In this document: piece after piece, positions 52,244-62,578 of the stretch
Numbering within the stretch: position 1 is the stretch's first letter
Layout: every line of letters starts with the position of its first letter
Assembly (NCBI RefSeq): GCF_006539885.1
Contig: NZ_BJNW01000002.1
Location: 1-64,000 of the forward strand
Length of the DNA: 64,000 nt
Reading direction: 5' to 3'
Origin: Kocuria varians
GTDB lineage: Bacteria; Actinomycetota; Actinomycetes; Actinomycetales; Micrococcaceae
Program-made: the position numbers and the translations under genes
Notes under the pieces: generated by a model
The model's database searches: none
What the model saw: the letters and a program-made list of their open reading frames with translations, nothing else
What the model was told of the DNA's origin: nothing

Positions 52244-53068
52244 ATGAGCGACGAGCAGCAGCCCGCAGGCCACCTGGGGATCAACGGCGAGGACGTCCCG
52301 GCGGCGCACTACGTGCGCACGGGCGAGCACAGCTTCCGCACCACCGTGCACACGCAGGGGGCGTGGAGCCCGCTGGAGCAGCACATGGCGGCGTCGTCCG
52401 GGCTGCTGGTGCACGAGATCGAGCGCAACCACCCCCGCGAGGACATGCTGCCCGTGCGCTTCTCCTACGACATCCTGGGGTTCATCGCGGGCGGGGACAT
52501 CGAGGTGCACACCCGCGTGCTGCGCCCCGGCAAGACCATCGAACTGGTCGAGGCGACCATGAGCAGCGGCGGCCGGGACTGCATCCGGCTGAGCATGTGG
52601 CGGCTGACGACGTCCGACACGAGCGACGTGGCCGGCGGCGAGATCGAGCCCATGACGCCCCTAGAGGACTGCGACCCGCTGGACATGTCCGAGGTCTGGA
52701 ACGGCGGGTTCATCGCCTCGCTGGAGGGCCGTGTGGCCGGCACGCCGCGCCCGGGCAGCGGTGCGGGCTGGCTGCGGATCACCAACGCCGTGGTGGAGGG
52801 CGAGGAGTCCTCGAACACCGCGCGCTTCCTCAGCGCCGTGGACTCCGCCAACGGGATCGCCCCGCGCGCGGAGATCGGCCCGTGGGCGTTCCCCAACGTG
52901 GACCTGAGCATCCACATGTTCCGCGCCCCGGTCTCCGACTGGGTGGGCCTGGACGTGAACGTGGAGTTCGGCCCGGACGGGGTGGGTCTCACGCACTCCC
53001 AGCTCTTCGACGAGCAGGGCCCGATCGGCCGGGTGGCGCAGGCGCTGACCGTGCGCCGCATGGGCTGA
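52244..53068 (+). CDS. Acyl-CoA thioesterase (double hot-dog, TesB-like)
   Basis: 274 aa. Two hot-dog halves; N-terminal half has QGAWSPLEQHMAASSGLLVHEIE and the GGDIEVHTRVLRPGKTIELVEATM strand; C-terminal half has VDSANGIAPRAE (Asp-containing motif) and MFRAPVSDWVGLDVN. ATG 52244 with GAGGAG. Hydrolyses acyl-CoA; substrate not known. Confidence 0.87.
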   Translation: MSDEQQPAGHLGINGEDVPAAHYVRTGEHSFRTTVHTQGAWSPLEQHMAASSGLLVHEIERNHPREDMLPVRFSYDILGFIAGGDIEVHTRVLRPGKTIELVEATMSSGGRDCIRLSMWRLTTSDTSDVAGGEIEPMTPLEDCDPLDMSEVWNGGFIASLEGRVAGTPRPGSGAGWLRITNAVVEGEESSNTARFLSAVDSANGIAPRAEIGPWAFPNVDLSIHMFRAPVSDWVGLDVNVEFGPDGVGLTHSQLFDEQGPIGRVAQALTVRRMG

Positions 53069-53192
53069 ACCGCCGCTGCGGGGCTCATCACACTTCGTCT
53101 CGCGATGGGGCCGGAATGGACGGCCAACCCTAGAATGGCCGCTAGATCCCACAAGATTCCGGACGGGGAAGCACCCCAGGAGGTCCCAGCAC

Positions 53193-53519
53193 GTGAGCAG
53201 CATCCTGATCAATGTGATTGACCGCGAGGGCGAACGCACCGAGGGCGTGGAGTGGAAGGACCACGAGTCGCTCATGGAGTGCCTCACCCGCCACAAGTTC
53301 CCGATCCTCGCCACGTGCGGCGGCAACGCGTCCTGCTCCACGTGCCACTCGTACCTGGACCAGGAGTCCTTCGTGAAGACGGGCGGCACCAACGAGGAGG
53401 AGGAGGACCTCCTGGAGATGCTGGACGACACCCGCCACGACAACTCCCGCCTGACCTGCCAGGTGGAGTGGTCCGAGGACCTCGAGGGCGCGGAGATCGA
53501 GATCGCACCCGAGTGGTGA
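53193..53519 (+). CDS. [2Fe-2S] ferredoxin, adrenodoxin type
   Basis: 108 aa. Cluster Cys in CGGNASCSTC plus LTCQV (4 Cys). GTG 53193 with AGGAGG upstream. 57 bp before the FAD/Fe-S oxidoreductase, same strand; possible electron partner (inference). Confidence 0.93.
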   Translation: MSSILINVIDREGERTEGVEWKDHESLMECLTRHKFPILATCGGNASCSTCHSYLDQESFVKTGGTNEEEEDLLEMLDDTRHDNSRLTCQVEWSEDLEGAEIEIAPEW

Positions 53520-53576
53520 CGCCCGTCCACTGAGACGCACTTGGACACGGCGCAGCCCCTGGGCGAAAGTGGGAGC

Positions 53577-56500
53577 ATGACGACTCTCCGGGACGATCTC
53601 ACCACCCGCGCGGCCTACGTCTCGGACGCCTCGATCTATCGCAGGCTGCCGGAGGCCGTGGCCGAGCCACGCTCCGTGGAGGAGGTCCGTGAGCTGCTCG
53701 CGACCGCGCGGGAGCACGGCTGGCCCGTGATCTCCCGCGGGGGTGGCACGTCCGTGGCCGGCAACGCGATCGGCGAGGGACTGGTGATCGACACCTCCCG
53801 GTACTTCCACCGCATTCTGGAGATCGACCCGCAGGCCCGCACCGCGCGGATCGAGCCGGGGGTGATCTGCGACCAGCTCCGGGACGCCGCCGCCGAGTTC
53901 GGCCTGACCTACGGCCCGGACCCCTCCACGCACTCCCGCTGCACCGTGGGCGGCATGGTCGCGAACAACGCGTGCGGTTCGCACTCGGTGGCGTGGGGCA
54001 CGAGTGCCGCGAACCTCGTCTCGCTCACCGTCATGCTCGCCGACGGGCGCCTGGTCACCCTCGACGCCGGCGGCACCTCCGACCCCGCACTCACCTCGCA
54101 GCTGGAGCAGCTGCGCGACTCCCACCTGGCCATGCTGCGCACCGAGCTGGGCCAGTTCCCGCGCCAGGTCTCCGGCTACGGACTGCACTACCTGCTGCGC
54201 GAGAACGGCTTCGACACCGCCAAGGCGTTCGCCGGCTCCGAGGGCACGTGCGGGATCATCACCGAGCTCACCGTGAAGCTCGTCCCCAGGCCCGCGCACA
54301 CTGCGCTGGCTGTGATGGGCTTCGAGGACGCCATCGCAGCGGCCACCGCTGCCCCGACGTTCCGGGTCCCCGGCGTCACGACCATCGAGGGCATGGGCTC
54401 GGACCTGCTGGAGGCCCTGCGCACCCGCCCCGGGCAGGAGAACGCCGGAGGGGAGCTGCCCCGCGGTGGCGGCTGGCTCTACTGCGAGGTCGCCGGGGAC
54501 ACTCCCGAGGCCGCGTTCGAGGCCGCCCGCGAGCTTCCCGCCCTGGCCCGGGACGCAGTGGTGGATGCGGTGGTGGTGGGCGACCCCGTGCAGGCCCGCG
54601 CCCTGTGGCACATCCGCGAGGCCGGCGCGGGCATCGTGACCCGGCTGCCGGACGGTGGCGAGGCGTGGCCCGGCTGGGAAGACTCAGCGGTTCCCCCGGC
54701 GCGGCTCGGCGAGTACCTGGGCGACCTCTACGCCCTGCTGGACGAGATGGGGCTGCGCGGCATTCCCTTCGGGCACTTCGGCGAGGGCTGCGTGCACATC
54801 CGCATCTCCTTCGACTTCAACACGGAGGCGGGGGTCGCGCAGTACCGGGAGTTCATCGAGCGCGCCGCGGAACTCGTGCACCGCTACGGCGGCTCCGTCT
54901 CCGGCGAGCACGGGGACGGCCGTGCCCGCTCCGAGCTGCTGGGCACCATCTACACCCCGGAGGCACTGGAGGCCTTCGCCCGCTTCAAGCGGATCTTCGA
55001 CCCGGGCGACGTCTTCAACCCGGGCGTGCTCGTGGACCCGGAGCCCCTGGACCGTGGCATCCGCCCCGGACCGGGTGCCCGGACCTTCGACCTCACGCCC
55101 GTGCACGCGTTCTCCGGCGACGGCGGCTCGTTCGGCCAGGCCGTCAACCGCTGCGTGGGCGTGGGCGCGTGCCGCTCGGACACCGGTGCCATGTGCCCCT
55201 CCTTCCACGCGACCGGGGACGAGGTGCACTCGACCCGCGGCCGCATGCGCTCCCTCGCGGAGATGCTGCGCGGGGAGCACATCACGGACGGCTGGAAGTC
55301 CAAGGAGACCTACGAGGCCCTGGACCTGTGCCTGTCCTGCAAGGCGTGCGCCACCGAGTGCCCCGTGAACGTGGACATGGCCACCTACAAGGCCGAGTTC
55401 CTGCACCACCACTTCCGGCAGGGCCTGACCTCCTTCGTGGGCCGCGACCGCCGGCCCATGGCGCACCTGACCATGGGGTGGATGCCGCTGCTCATGCGGA
55501 TCGCCACCGCGGTGCCCGGCTCGCTGCGCGCGGTGAACTTCCTGGAGCGCTTCGGCCCGGTGGAGGCCCTGACCAAGAAGCTCGGCGGGATCGAGCCGCG
55601 CCGCAGCATGATCCGCTTCAACGACATCCCCCTGACCTCGTGGTTCCGTTCCCGCCCCGGGTACGACGACGCCGCGGCCGGTCCGCGCCCCGCGTCCGAC
55701 CTCCCCGGCTCCCCCGGATCCGGCTCCCGCGGTCTCGGGCAGCGCGGCCTCGCGGCGGGACGCGCCCTGCGCCGCGGTCTCCGCGCGGCCACGGGGGCTG
55801 CGCGCGAAGGCGAGCGGGCGGCATCGTCGTCGTCGGCGAAGCAGCGGCCCTCCGTGGTGCTGTGGCCGGACACGTTCACCAACTTCTCCGCGGACGGGCC
55901 CGGCAAGGCCGCCGTGGAGGTGCTGGAGGCCATGGGCTACCGTGTGCTGATGCCCATGGGCAGCGTGTGCTGCGGGCTGACCTGGCACTCCACGGGCCAG
56001 CTGGACATGACCCGCCGAACCCTGCGGCAGACCCTGGACGTGATGGCGCCGCTAATCGAGGCGGGGTACCCGATCATCGGGCTGGAGCCCTCGTGCACGG
56101 TCATGCTGCAGCACGAGATCACCGAGCTGCTGCCGGAGGACCCCCGGGCCCACGCGGTGCGCGGACTCACGGTGACCCTGGGCGAGTTCGCCGCGAAGCA
56201 CTTGGAGGCCGGCGGCGACTGGCCGTTCGACACGCTCGAGACGCAGTCCGGGCCCGGGACGGCGGTGTGCCAGGTGCACTGCCACGAGAAGGCGCAGGGC
56301 AACTACGATCCCGCGCTGAAGGTGCTCGGCGAGCTCGGCGTGGACACCGCCGTGGTGGGTGGCGGGTGCTGCGGGCTGGCCGGGAACTGGGGCTTCGAGC
56401 CGGGGCACTACGAGGTCTCGCAACGCCTCGGCGAGCGCAACCTGTTCCCCATGATCCGCTCGGCGCAGCCCGGGACGATCGTGCTCGCGGACGGTTTCTC

Positions 56501-56588
56501 GTGCCGCACGCAGATCGCGCAGGGCACGGACGCGGAAGGAGTTCACCTGGCACAGGTGATGCGCGCCGCATTGCGGGCCGAAAAGTAG
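53577..56588 (+). CDS. FAD-linked oxidase fused to Fe-S and CCG domains (D-lactate/glycolate type)
   Basis: 1003 aa. N-terminal FAD-binding domain (RGGGTSVAGNAIG, ANNACGSHS), FAD-oxidase C domain (GEHGDGRARSEL), two [4Fe-4S] motifs (CVGVGACRS...MCPS; CLSCKACATECP), a Ser/Arg-rich spacer (near 690-755) and a C-terminal CCG-type domain (SVCCGLTWH, GGCCGLAGNWGF) as in GlpC/LldE. Probably oxidizes a 2-hydroxyacid and passes electrons to the quinone pool; substrate unproven. ATG 53577 after GTGGGAGC; TTG 53541 alternative. Confidence 0.9.
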   Translation: MTTLRDDLTTRAAYVSDASIYRRLPEAVAEPRSVEEVRELLATAREHGWPVISRGGGTSVAGNAIGEGLVIDTSRYFHRILEIDPQARTARIEPGVICDQLRDAAAEFGLTYGPDPSTHSRCTVGGMVANNACGSHSVAWGTSAANLVSLTVMLADGRLVTLDAGGTSDPALTSQLEQLRDSHLAMLRTELGQFPRQVSGYGLHYLLRENGFDTAKAFAGSEGTCGIITELTVKLVPRPAHTALAVMGFEDAIAAATAAPTFRVPGVTTIEGMGSDLLEALRTRPGQENAGGELPRGGGWLYCEVAGDTPEAAFEAARELPALARDAVVDAVVVGDPVQARALWHIREAGAGIVTRLPDGGEAWPGWEDSAVPPARLGEYLGDLYALLDEMGLRGIPFGHFGEGCVHIRISFDFNTEAGVAQYREFIERAAELVHRYGGSVSGEHGDGRARSELLGTIYTPEALEAFARFKRIFDPGDVFNPGVLVDPEPLDRGIRPGPGARTFDLTPVHAFSGDGGSFGQAVNRCVGVGACRSDTGAMCPSFHATGDEVHSTRGRMRSLAEMLRGEHITDGWKSKETYEALDLCLSCKACATECPVNVDMATYKAEFLHHHFRQGLTSFVGRDRRPMAHLTMGWMPLLMRIATAVPGSLRAVNFLERFGPVEALTKKLGGIEPRRSMIRFNDIPLTSWFRSRPGYDDAAAGPRPASDLPGSPGSGSRGLGQRGLAAGRALRRGLRAATGAAREGERAASSSSAKQRPSVVLWPDTFTNFSADGPGKAAVEVLEAMGYRVLMPMGSVCCGLTWHSTGQLDMTRRTLRQTLDVMAPLIEAGYPIIGLEPSCTVMLQHEITELLPEDPRAHAVRGLTVTLGEFAAKHLEAGGDWPFDTLETQSGPGTAVCQVHCHEKAQGNYDPALKVLGELGVDTAVVGGGCCGLAGNWGFEPGHYEVSQRLGERNLFPMIRSAQPGTIVLADGFSCRTQIAQGTDAEGVHLAQVMRAALRAEK

Positions 56589-56600
56589 GACACTGTTGCC

Positions 56601-57359
56601 ATGAACACCACCTCGCCCACCCCCAGGGGCACCCGAACCGCCACCCGTCCGCTGCTCACCGCCGCCGCGCTGAGCGCCCTGCTGCTGCTCTCGGCCTGCG
56701 GCTCCTCGGACGACACGGCGAACGACGAAGCGAGCGGGACGGCGTCCGGTTCGCCGTCGGCGTCGTCGTCCGCCTCCCCGAGCTCGTCCGCGACCTCGGC
56801 CTCCCCCACTCCGTCCTCGTCCGAGAAGACCGCGCAGGCCGCCGAGGCCTCCAAGGCCGAGCCGAAGGAGACCCGCAAGGCCTCCGCACCGGAGGCGGGC
56901 ATGCCCTCGGCGAGCCCGTTCGACAAGGAGAAGGCGGACGCCCAGGCCGCAGGCGTGTGCAACCCGTCCCAGCTCAGCGGCTCTGCGGCCCCCGAGCAGG
57001 GCGCGGCCGGGCACACCATCGTCTCCCTGACCCTGACCAACACCGGTTCCACCCCCTGCACGCTCGACGGCTACGCGGGCGTCTCCTTCACGGACGCCAA
57101 CGGCGCGCCCGTGGGCGCCCCGGCCTCCCGCGAGGGCGCGGGCCCCGGTGCGGTGACGCTGCAGCCGGGCGCCTCCGCGAGTGCGGGACTGAGCATCACC
57201 CAGCCCGGCGTGATCGGGCAGGTCTGCAACCCGCAGGCCGTCACGGGGCTGCGCGTGTACCCGCCGGGCAGCTACGACTCGCTGGTGGTCTCCTACCCCG
57301 TGCAGGCGTGCGGCAACCCCAAGGTCTCCCAGCTGCAGGTCACGGCGTTTGGCGCCTGA
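56601..57359 (+). CDS. DUF4232-domain lipoprotein
   Basis: 252 aa. Signal with lipobox LLLSAC (Cys34). A long Ser/Ala/Glu linker (residues 40-112) precedes a DUF4232-like beta domain (SLTLTNTGSTPCTLDGYAGVSF, CNPQAVTG, ACGNPKVSQL) with two likely disulfides. ATG 56601. Stop overlaps the TTG start of lhr. Function unknown; surface-exposed. Confidence 0.88.
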   Translation: MNTTSPTPRGTRTATRPLLTAAALSALLLLSACGSSDDTANDEASGTASGSPSASSSASPSSSATSASPTPSSSEKTAQAAEASKAEPKETRKASAPEAGMPSASPFDKEKADAQAAGVCNPSQLSGSAAPEQGAAGHTIVSLTLTNTGSTPCTLDGYAGVSFTDANGAPVGAPASREGAGPGAVTLQPGASASAGLSITQPGVIGQVCNPQAVTGLRVYPPGSYDSLVVSYPVQACGNPKVSQLQVTAFGA

Positions 57360-60300
57360 TCCCGTCCTGGGGCTCTTCTCCCCCGCGACCGCGCAGTGGT
57401 TCGACGCCGCGTTCGGCGCTCCCACGGCCGCCCAGCGCGGCGCGTGGGAGGCCGTCTCGGCGGGCCGCCACGCGCTCGTGGTGGCCCCCACGGGGTCCGG
57501 CAAGACCCTCGCGGCGTTCCTGTGGTCGATCGACCGGCTGCTCTCCGCCAAGGGTGCCGTTCCCGCTGAGGGGGACGACGACGCCCTCCCGGACGAGGAC
57601 CGCACCACCGTCCTCTACATCTCCCCCCTCAAGGCGCTCGGCGTGGACGTCGAGCGCAACCTGCGCGCCCCGCTGATCGGCATCACCCAGGCGGTGAAAG
57701 CGGCGGGAGGCAACCCTCCGGAGATCTCCGTGGGGGTCCGCTCCGGCGACACCCCGCAGGCGATCCGCCGTGCGCTGCTGGCCCACCCACCGGACATCCT
57801 CATCACCACCCCGGAATCCCTGTACCTCATGCTCACGTCCAAGGCGCGGGAGACGCTGCGGCACGTGAAGACCGTGATCATCGACGAGGTCCACGCGGTG
57901 GCCGGGACCAAGCGCGGCGCGCACCTGGCCGTGAGCCTCGAGCGCCTCGACGACCTGCTGCCGGAGCCCGCCCAGCGGATCGGGCTCTCCGCGACCGTGG
58001 AGCCGGTGGACACCGTGGCCGGGTTCCTGGGCGGCTCGCAGCCCGTGGACGTCGTGCGCCCACCCTCCGAGAAGACGTGGGACCTGACCGTCTCCGTGCC
58101 CATCCCGGACATGACCGTGCTGGGCGGGGCGGCGGCGTCGCCGTCGTCGGACGGCTCCGGGACGCTGGACGGGAACCTGGACGCCTCCGACTACCAGGCC
58201 ACCGCGTCCATCTGGCCGCACGTGGAGGAGCGGATCGTGGACCTCGTGGAGGCGCACCGCTCCACGATCGTCTTCGCCAACTCGCGCGGTCTCGCGGAGA
58301 AGCTGACGGCCCGGCTCAACGAGATCCACGAGTTCCGCACGGAGAACGCCCAGCCCGGGCCCGGCGGGGACCGGGAGCCCATCGCGGTGGGCGACGCCCT
58401 GGGCGAGTTCCTCACGCGCGGTGCCGCGGACGGTGAGGACCGGGACCAGGACCGCGCGGGCATCGCCAAGCCCGCCGGGATCGCGCGGCAGACCAACCGC
58501 TACGAGGGCACCTCCCCCGTGCTCGCGCGCGCCCACCACGGCTCGGTGTCCAAGGACCAGCGCAGCCTGATCGAGGAGGACCTCAAGACCGGGCGGCTGC
58601 GGTGCGTGGTGGCGACCTCCTCGCTGGAGCTCGGCATCGACATGGGCCACGTGGACCTGGTGGTGCAGATCGAGGCGCCGTTCTCGGCGTCGTCCGGGCT
58701 GCAGCGCGTGGGCCGCGCCGGGCACCAGGTGGGCGAGGTCTCCGTGGGCCGGATCTACCCCAAGCACCGCGGGGACGTGCGGGACGCCGCGGTGATCGCG
58801 GAGCAGATGCTCGCCGGGCGCCTGGAGCCGCTGTCCGTGCCCGCGAACCCCCTGGACATCCTGGCCCAGCAGACGGTCTCCGCCGTGGCCGCGGAGGACG
58901 TCGATGTGGAGGCCTGGTACGACACCGTGCGTCGCAGCGCCCCCTTCCGGTCCCTGCCGCGCTCAGCGTACGACGCCGTGCTGGACCTGCTCGCCGGGCG
59001 CTACCCCTCGGACGAGTTCGCCCAGCTGCGCCCGCGGCTCGTGTGGGACCGCGAGACCGGGACCCTGCAGGCCCGCCCGGGCGCCCTGCGGCTCGCCGTG
59101 ACGAGCGGCGGCACCATCCCGGACCGCGGCCTGTTCCCCGTGTTCCTCGTGGGCGGGCAGGAGAGCAGCTCTCCCAAGCGCGTGGGGGAACTGGACGAGG
59201 AGATGGTCTACGAGTCCCGCGTGGGGGACGTGATCGCGCTGGGTGCCTCCAGCTGGCGGATCGAGGACATCACGCACGACCGCGTGGTCGTGGCACCGGC
59301 CCCCGGCGTTCCCGGCAAGCTGCCGTTCTGGCACGGGGACGGGCTGGGCCGGCCCGTGGAGCTCGGGCGCGCCGTGGGCCGCTTCACGCGCGAGCTCGCC
59401 GGCGCCCCGGACGGCGAGGCCCGCGAGCGCCTGGCCGTCGCCGGGCTGGACGAGTGGGCGCAGGACAACCTGCTGGCCTACCTCGGGGAGCAGCGCGAGG
59501 CCACGGAGCACGTGCCGGACGACCGCACCCTGATGGTCGAACGGTTCCGGGACGAGCTCGGGGACTGGCGCGTGGTGCTGCACAGCCCGTTCGGCACCCC
59601 GGTCCACGGCCCGTGGGCGCTGGCCGTGCGGGCCCGGCTGGACGAGCGCTGGGGCCTGGACGCCTCCGCCCAGGCGGCGGACGACGGCATCGTGCTGCGC
59701 GTGCCCGCCACGGACGAGGAGCCCCCGGGAGCTGAGCTGTTCCTCTTCGACCCGGACGAGCTCGAGCGCACCGTGACCGAGGAGGTGGGCGGTTCCGCGC
59801 TGTTCGCCTCGCGGTTCCGGGAGAACGCGGCGCGCGCCCTGCTGCTCCCGCGAGCGGACCCCGGCAAGCGCACACCCCTGTGGCAGCAGCGCCAGCGCTC
59901 GGCCCAGCTGCTGGACGTGGCCCGGAAGTACCCGCAGTTCCCCGTGATCCTCGAGACCGTGCGCGAGTGTCTGCAGGACGTCTACGACGTGCCCGCTCTG
60001 CTCCAGCTGCAGCGTGACCTGGCCGGCCGGAAGCTGCGGATGGTCGAGACCACCACGGACTCCCCCTCCCCCTTCGCGCGCACCCTGCTCTTCGGGTACG
60101 TGGCCCAGTTCCTCTACGAGGGCGACTCCCCCCTGGCCGAGCGCAAGGCCGCCGCGCTGTCCCTGGATCCCGCGCTGCTCAACGAGCTGCTGGGCCGCGC
60201 CGAGCTGCGCGAGCTGCTGGATCCCCAGGTCGTCGAGACCACGGCGCTGCAGCTGCAGCGCCTCGCCCCGGACCGCAGGCTGCGCGGGGTGGAGGGCGCG

Positions 60301-62475
60301 GCGGACCTGCTGCGCCTGCTCGGACCCATGACCGCCGACGACGCCGCGCTGCGCCTGCGCGCGGAGGGGCCCGTTCCGGAGGCTTCACCCGCCCAGGGTG
60401 CTGACGGCGCGGCGCCGGGAACCGTCACCGGCGCGGTCTCCGCGCTCGCCCCGGCGCACGCCGCGGACGCCGCGAGCGCCGCGAGCGCCACGGCCGCCGC
60501 CGCGGAGGGGACCGAGGGGCACCCCGGCGAGGCGGCGTCGTCGTCCGGTCCTGCGGGGGAGGCGGACACGGACCCGGCCTACCGCGTCATCTCCCCGGCC
60601 GCGGCCCGCGCGCTGCTGGACGAGCTCGTGGCGAGCAACCGCGCGATCGTGCTGCGCATGGGCGGGCGCGAGGTGTACTGCGCGGTCGAGGACGCCGCCC
60701 GGATGCGGGACGCCCTCGGGCAGCCGCTGCCCATGGGGGTGCCGCTCGCGTTCCTGGAGCCCGTCGCGGATCCGGTGGGCGACCTCGTCTCCCGGTACGC
60801 GCGCACGCACGGGCCGTTCAGCGTGGCCGAGGCGGCGCAGGCCCTGGGGCTGGGACCCGCCGTGGTCGAGTCCGCGCTGCGGGGGCTCGCCAAGCAGCGC
60901 CGCGTGAGCGAGGGGGCGTTCCGCCCGAGCGAAGACCCGGCGGCGGCGGAGTCCGAGTGGTGCGAGATCGAGGTGCTGCGGACACTGCGGCGCCGTTCGC
61001 TCGCCGCCCTGCGCTCCGACGTGGAGCCCGTGGACCCGCAGGCCTACGCATCCTTCCTACCGGCGTGGCAGCACGCGGTGAAGGGGCACCAGCTGCGCGG
61101 GCTCGACGGCGTGCTGACCGTGGTGGACCAGCTCGCCGGGGTGCCCGTGCCGGCGTCCGCGTGGGAGCCGCTCGTGCTCGCGCAGCGCGTGGTGGACTAC
61201 CGCCCGGCCATGCTCGACGAGCTCATGGCCACCGGCGAGGTGCTCTTCTCCGGCGCGGGATCACTCGGCGGCGAGGACGGCTGGGTGGCGTTCCACCTGG
61301 CCGAGGCGGCGGAGCTGTCCCTGCCGCCGGTCGGGCAGCTGGAGGCCGCGGCGGAGGCGCTGGACTCGGCGCTCGAACGGGAGCTGCTGGCCGTGCTGCG
61401 CCGGGGCGGGGCGTACTTCGCGTGGCAGCTCGTGCAGCCGCTCGCGGAGTCCGGCCTCGCCGCGGACATGCCCGCGCTGCGCACGGCGCTGTGGAACCTG
61501 CTGTGGGCCGGACTGATCACCAACGACACGTACGCGCCCGTGCGCGCGCTGATCTCCGGCGGGCACTCGGCGCACAAGACGCCCAAGCGCCCGGGGCGGT
61601 CCCGCGCGGCGGGGCGCCGGGGAGCGGCTCGGCTGCGCGCCGTCGGCCGGGGTGCCGCGGGGTTCTCTTCCGGTGCCGCTGGTTCCGACCCCGGCTTCTC
61701 CACCGGGGACGACGCCGCCGGTTCACGCGTGGTGCGCGCCGCCGGGGGTGGCGAGGAGCGAGCGACCGCGGGGCGCTGGTCCGTGCTGCGCCCCGAACCG
61801 CTCAACCCCACCGTGCGCGCCCAGGCGCAGGCGGAGCTGCTGCTGGACCGCTACGGCGTGCTCACGCGGGGTCCGGTGGTCGTGGAGGACGTCCCCGGCG
61901 GTTTCGCCACGGTCTACAAGGTGCTGCGTGCGCTCGAGGACGCCGGGCGGGCGCGGCGCGGCTACTTCATCGAGGGTCTCGGGGCGGCGCAGTTCGCGCA
62001 ACCGGCAACGGTTGACGTGCTGCGCAGCTTCACGGACGACGACGACGCCCGCCAGGCCGAGCCGCAGGTCCTCGCGCTCGCGGCCACGGACCCCGCCAAC
62101 CCGTACGGCGCCGCGCTGGAGTGGCCGGAGGCGGTGGTGCTGGAGTCCAGTACGAAGCACCGGCCGGGGCGCAAGGCGGGGGCGGTCGTGGTCCTGGTGG
62201 ACGGGGCACTCGCCCTGTACCTGGAGCGCGGCGGCAAGACGGCTCTCGCGTTCGTCTCCGACCCCGGACCGTTGCACCTCGCCGCCGAGGCCGTGGCCGG
62301 TCTCGTGCAGCGCCGGGCGGTGGACTCGCTCGTGGTGGAGAAGGTCAACGGGGAGTCGGTGCTCTCCTCGGAGGAACTCGTCACCGCGGTGCGGGAGGGG
62401 CTGCTGGACGGCGGCTTCTACCAGACTCCGAAGGGCGTGCGGATGCGGGCGCCGGTGGGTGGAAGCAGGTCCTGA
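57349..62475 (+). CDS. lhr: Lhr-type ATP-dependent helicase
   Basis: 1708 aa. DEAH/D-box core: PTGSGKT (near 45), DEVHAVAGTKRG, SATVEPVDT, NSRGLAEKL, ATSSLELGIDMG, QRVGRAGHQVG. Lhr-specific winged-helix and C-terminal domains follow. Two low-complexity insertions: Ala-rich near 1012-1085 and Arg/Gly/Ala near 1405-1475. TTG start 57349 overlaps the lipoprotein stop. A DNA repair/RNA-DNA helicase. C-terminus ends just before a doc remnant. Confidence 0.95.
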   Translation: MAPDPVLGLFSPATAQWFDAAFGAPTAAQRGAWEAVSAGRHALVVAPTGSGKTLAAFLWSIDRLLSAKGAVPAEGDDDALPDEDRTTVLYISPLKALGVDVERNLRAPLIGITQAVKAAGGNPPEISVGVRSGDTPQAIRRALLAHPPDILITTPESLYLMLTSKARETLRHVKTVIIDEVHAVAGTKRGAHLAVSLERLDDLLPEPAQRIGLSATVEPVDTVAGFLGGSQPVDVVRPPSEKTWDLTVSVPIPDMTVLGGAAASPSSDGSGTLDGNLDASDYQATASIWPHVEERIVDLVEAHRSTIVFANSRGLAEKLTARLNEIHEFRTENAQPGPGGDREPIAVGDALGEFLTRGAADGEDRDQDRAGIAKPAGIARQTNRYEGTSPVLARAHHGSVSKDQRSLIEEDLKTGRLRCVVATSSLELGIDMGHVDLVVQIEAPFSASSGLQRVGRAGHQVGEVSVGRIYPKHRGDVRDAAVIAEQMLAGRLEPLSVPANPLDILAQQTVSAVAAEDVDVEAWYDTVRRSAPFRSLPRSAYDAVLDLLAGRYPSDEFAQLRPRLVWDRETGTLQARPGALRLAVTSGGTIPDRGLFPVFLVGGQESSSPKRVGELDEEMVYESRVGDVIALGASSWRIEDITHDRVVVAPAPGVPGKLPFWHGDGLGRPVELGRAVGRFTRELAGAPDGEARERLAVAGLDEWAQDNLLAYLGEQREATEHVPDDRTLMVERFRDELGDWRVVLHSPFGTPVHGPWALAVRARLDERWGLDASAQAADDGIVLRVPATDEEPPGAELFLFDPDELERTVTEEVGGSALFASRFRENAARALLLPRADPGKRTPLWQQRQRSAQLLDVARKYPQFPVILETVRECLQDVYDVPALLQLQRDLAGRKLRMVETTTDSPSPFARTLLFGYVAQFLYEGDSPLAERKAAALSLDPALLNELLGRAELRELLDPQVVETTALQLQRLAPDRRLRGVEGAADLLRLLGPMTADDAALRLRAEGPVPEASPAQGADGAAPGTVTGAVSALAPAHAADAASAASATAAAAEGTEGHPGEAASSSGPAGEADTDPAYRVISPAAARALLDELVASNRAIVLRMGGREVYCAVEDAARMRDALGQPLPMGVPLAFLEPVADPVGDLVSRYARTHGPFSVAEAAQALGLGPAVVESALRGLAKQRRVSEGAFRPSEDPAAAESEWCEIEVLRTLRRRSLAALRSDVEPVDPQAYASFLPAWQHAVKGHQLRGLDGVLTVVDQLAGVPVPASAWEPLVLAQRVVDYRPAMLDELMATGEVLFSGAGSLGGEDGWVAFHLAEAAELSLPPVGQLEAAAEALDSALERELLAVLRRGGAYFAWQLVQPLAESGLAADMPALRTALWNLLWAGLITNDTYAPVRALISGGHSAHKTPKRPGRSRAAGRRGAARLRAVGRGAAGFSSGAAGSDPGFSTGDDAAGSRVVRAAGGGEERATAGRWSVLRPEPLNPTVRAQAQAELLLDRYGVLTRGPVVVEDVPGGFATVYKVLRALEDAGRARRGYFIEGLGAAQFAQPATVDVLRSFTDDDDARQAEPQVLALAATDPANPYGAALEWPEAVVLESSTKHRPGRKAGAVVVLVDGALALYLERGGKTALAFVSDPGPLHLAAEAVAGLVQRRAVDSLVVEKVNGESVLSSEELVTAVREGLLDGGFYQTPKGVRMRAPVGGSRS

Positions 62476-62485
62476 CGGCCGCGGG

Positions 62486-62549
62486 CGCGATCTGGGCGTG
62501 CTGGACGCGGCCGACCGCAACCGCGCTATGGGGCCGCGAGGCGTATCCC
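62486..62549 (+). pseudogene. Remnant of a doc-type toxin gene
   Basis: 64 bp directly after lhr match 62873-62943 inside the intact doc gene. Codes RDLGVLDAAD then, in another frame, ALWGREAYP; a 7-bp deletion between them explains the frameshift. Confidence 0.75.
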
Positions 62550-62578
62550 GCGTCAGAGGGGGCGGCCACCGCGCCCGA

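Noticed and set aside
53142-54611. 489-aa minus-strand frame
   Set aside because: Antisense to ferredoxin and the FAD oxidase; no coding signature.
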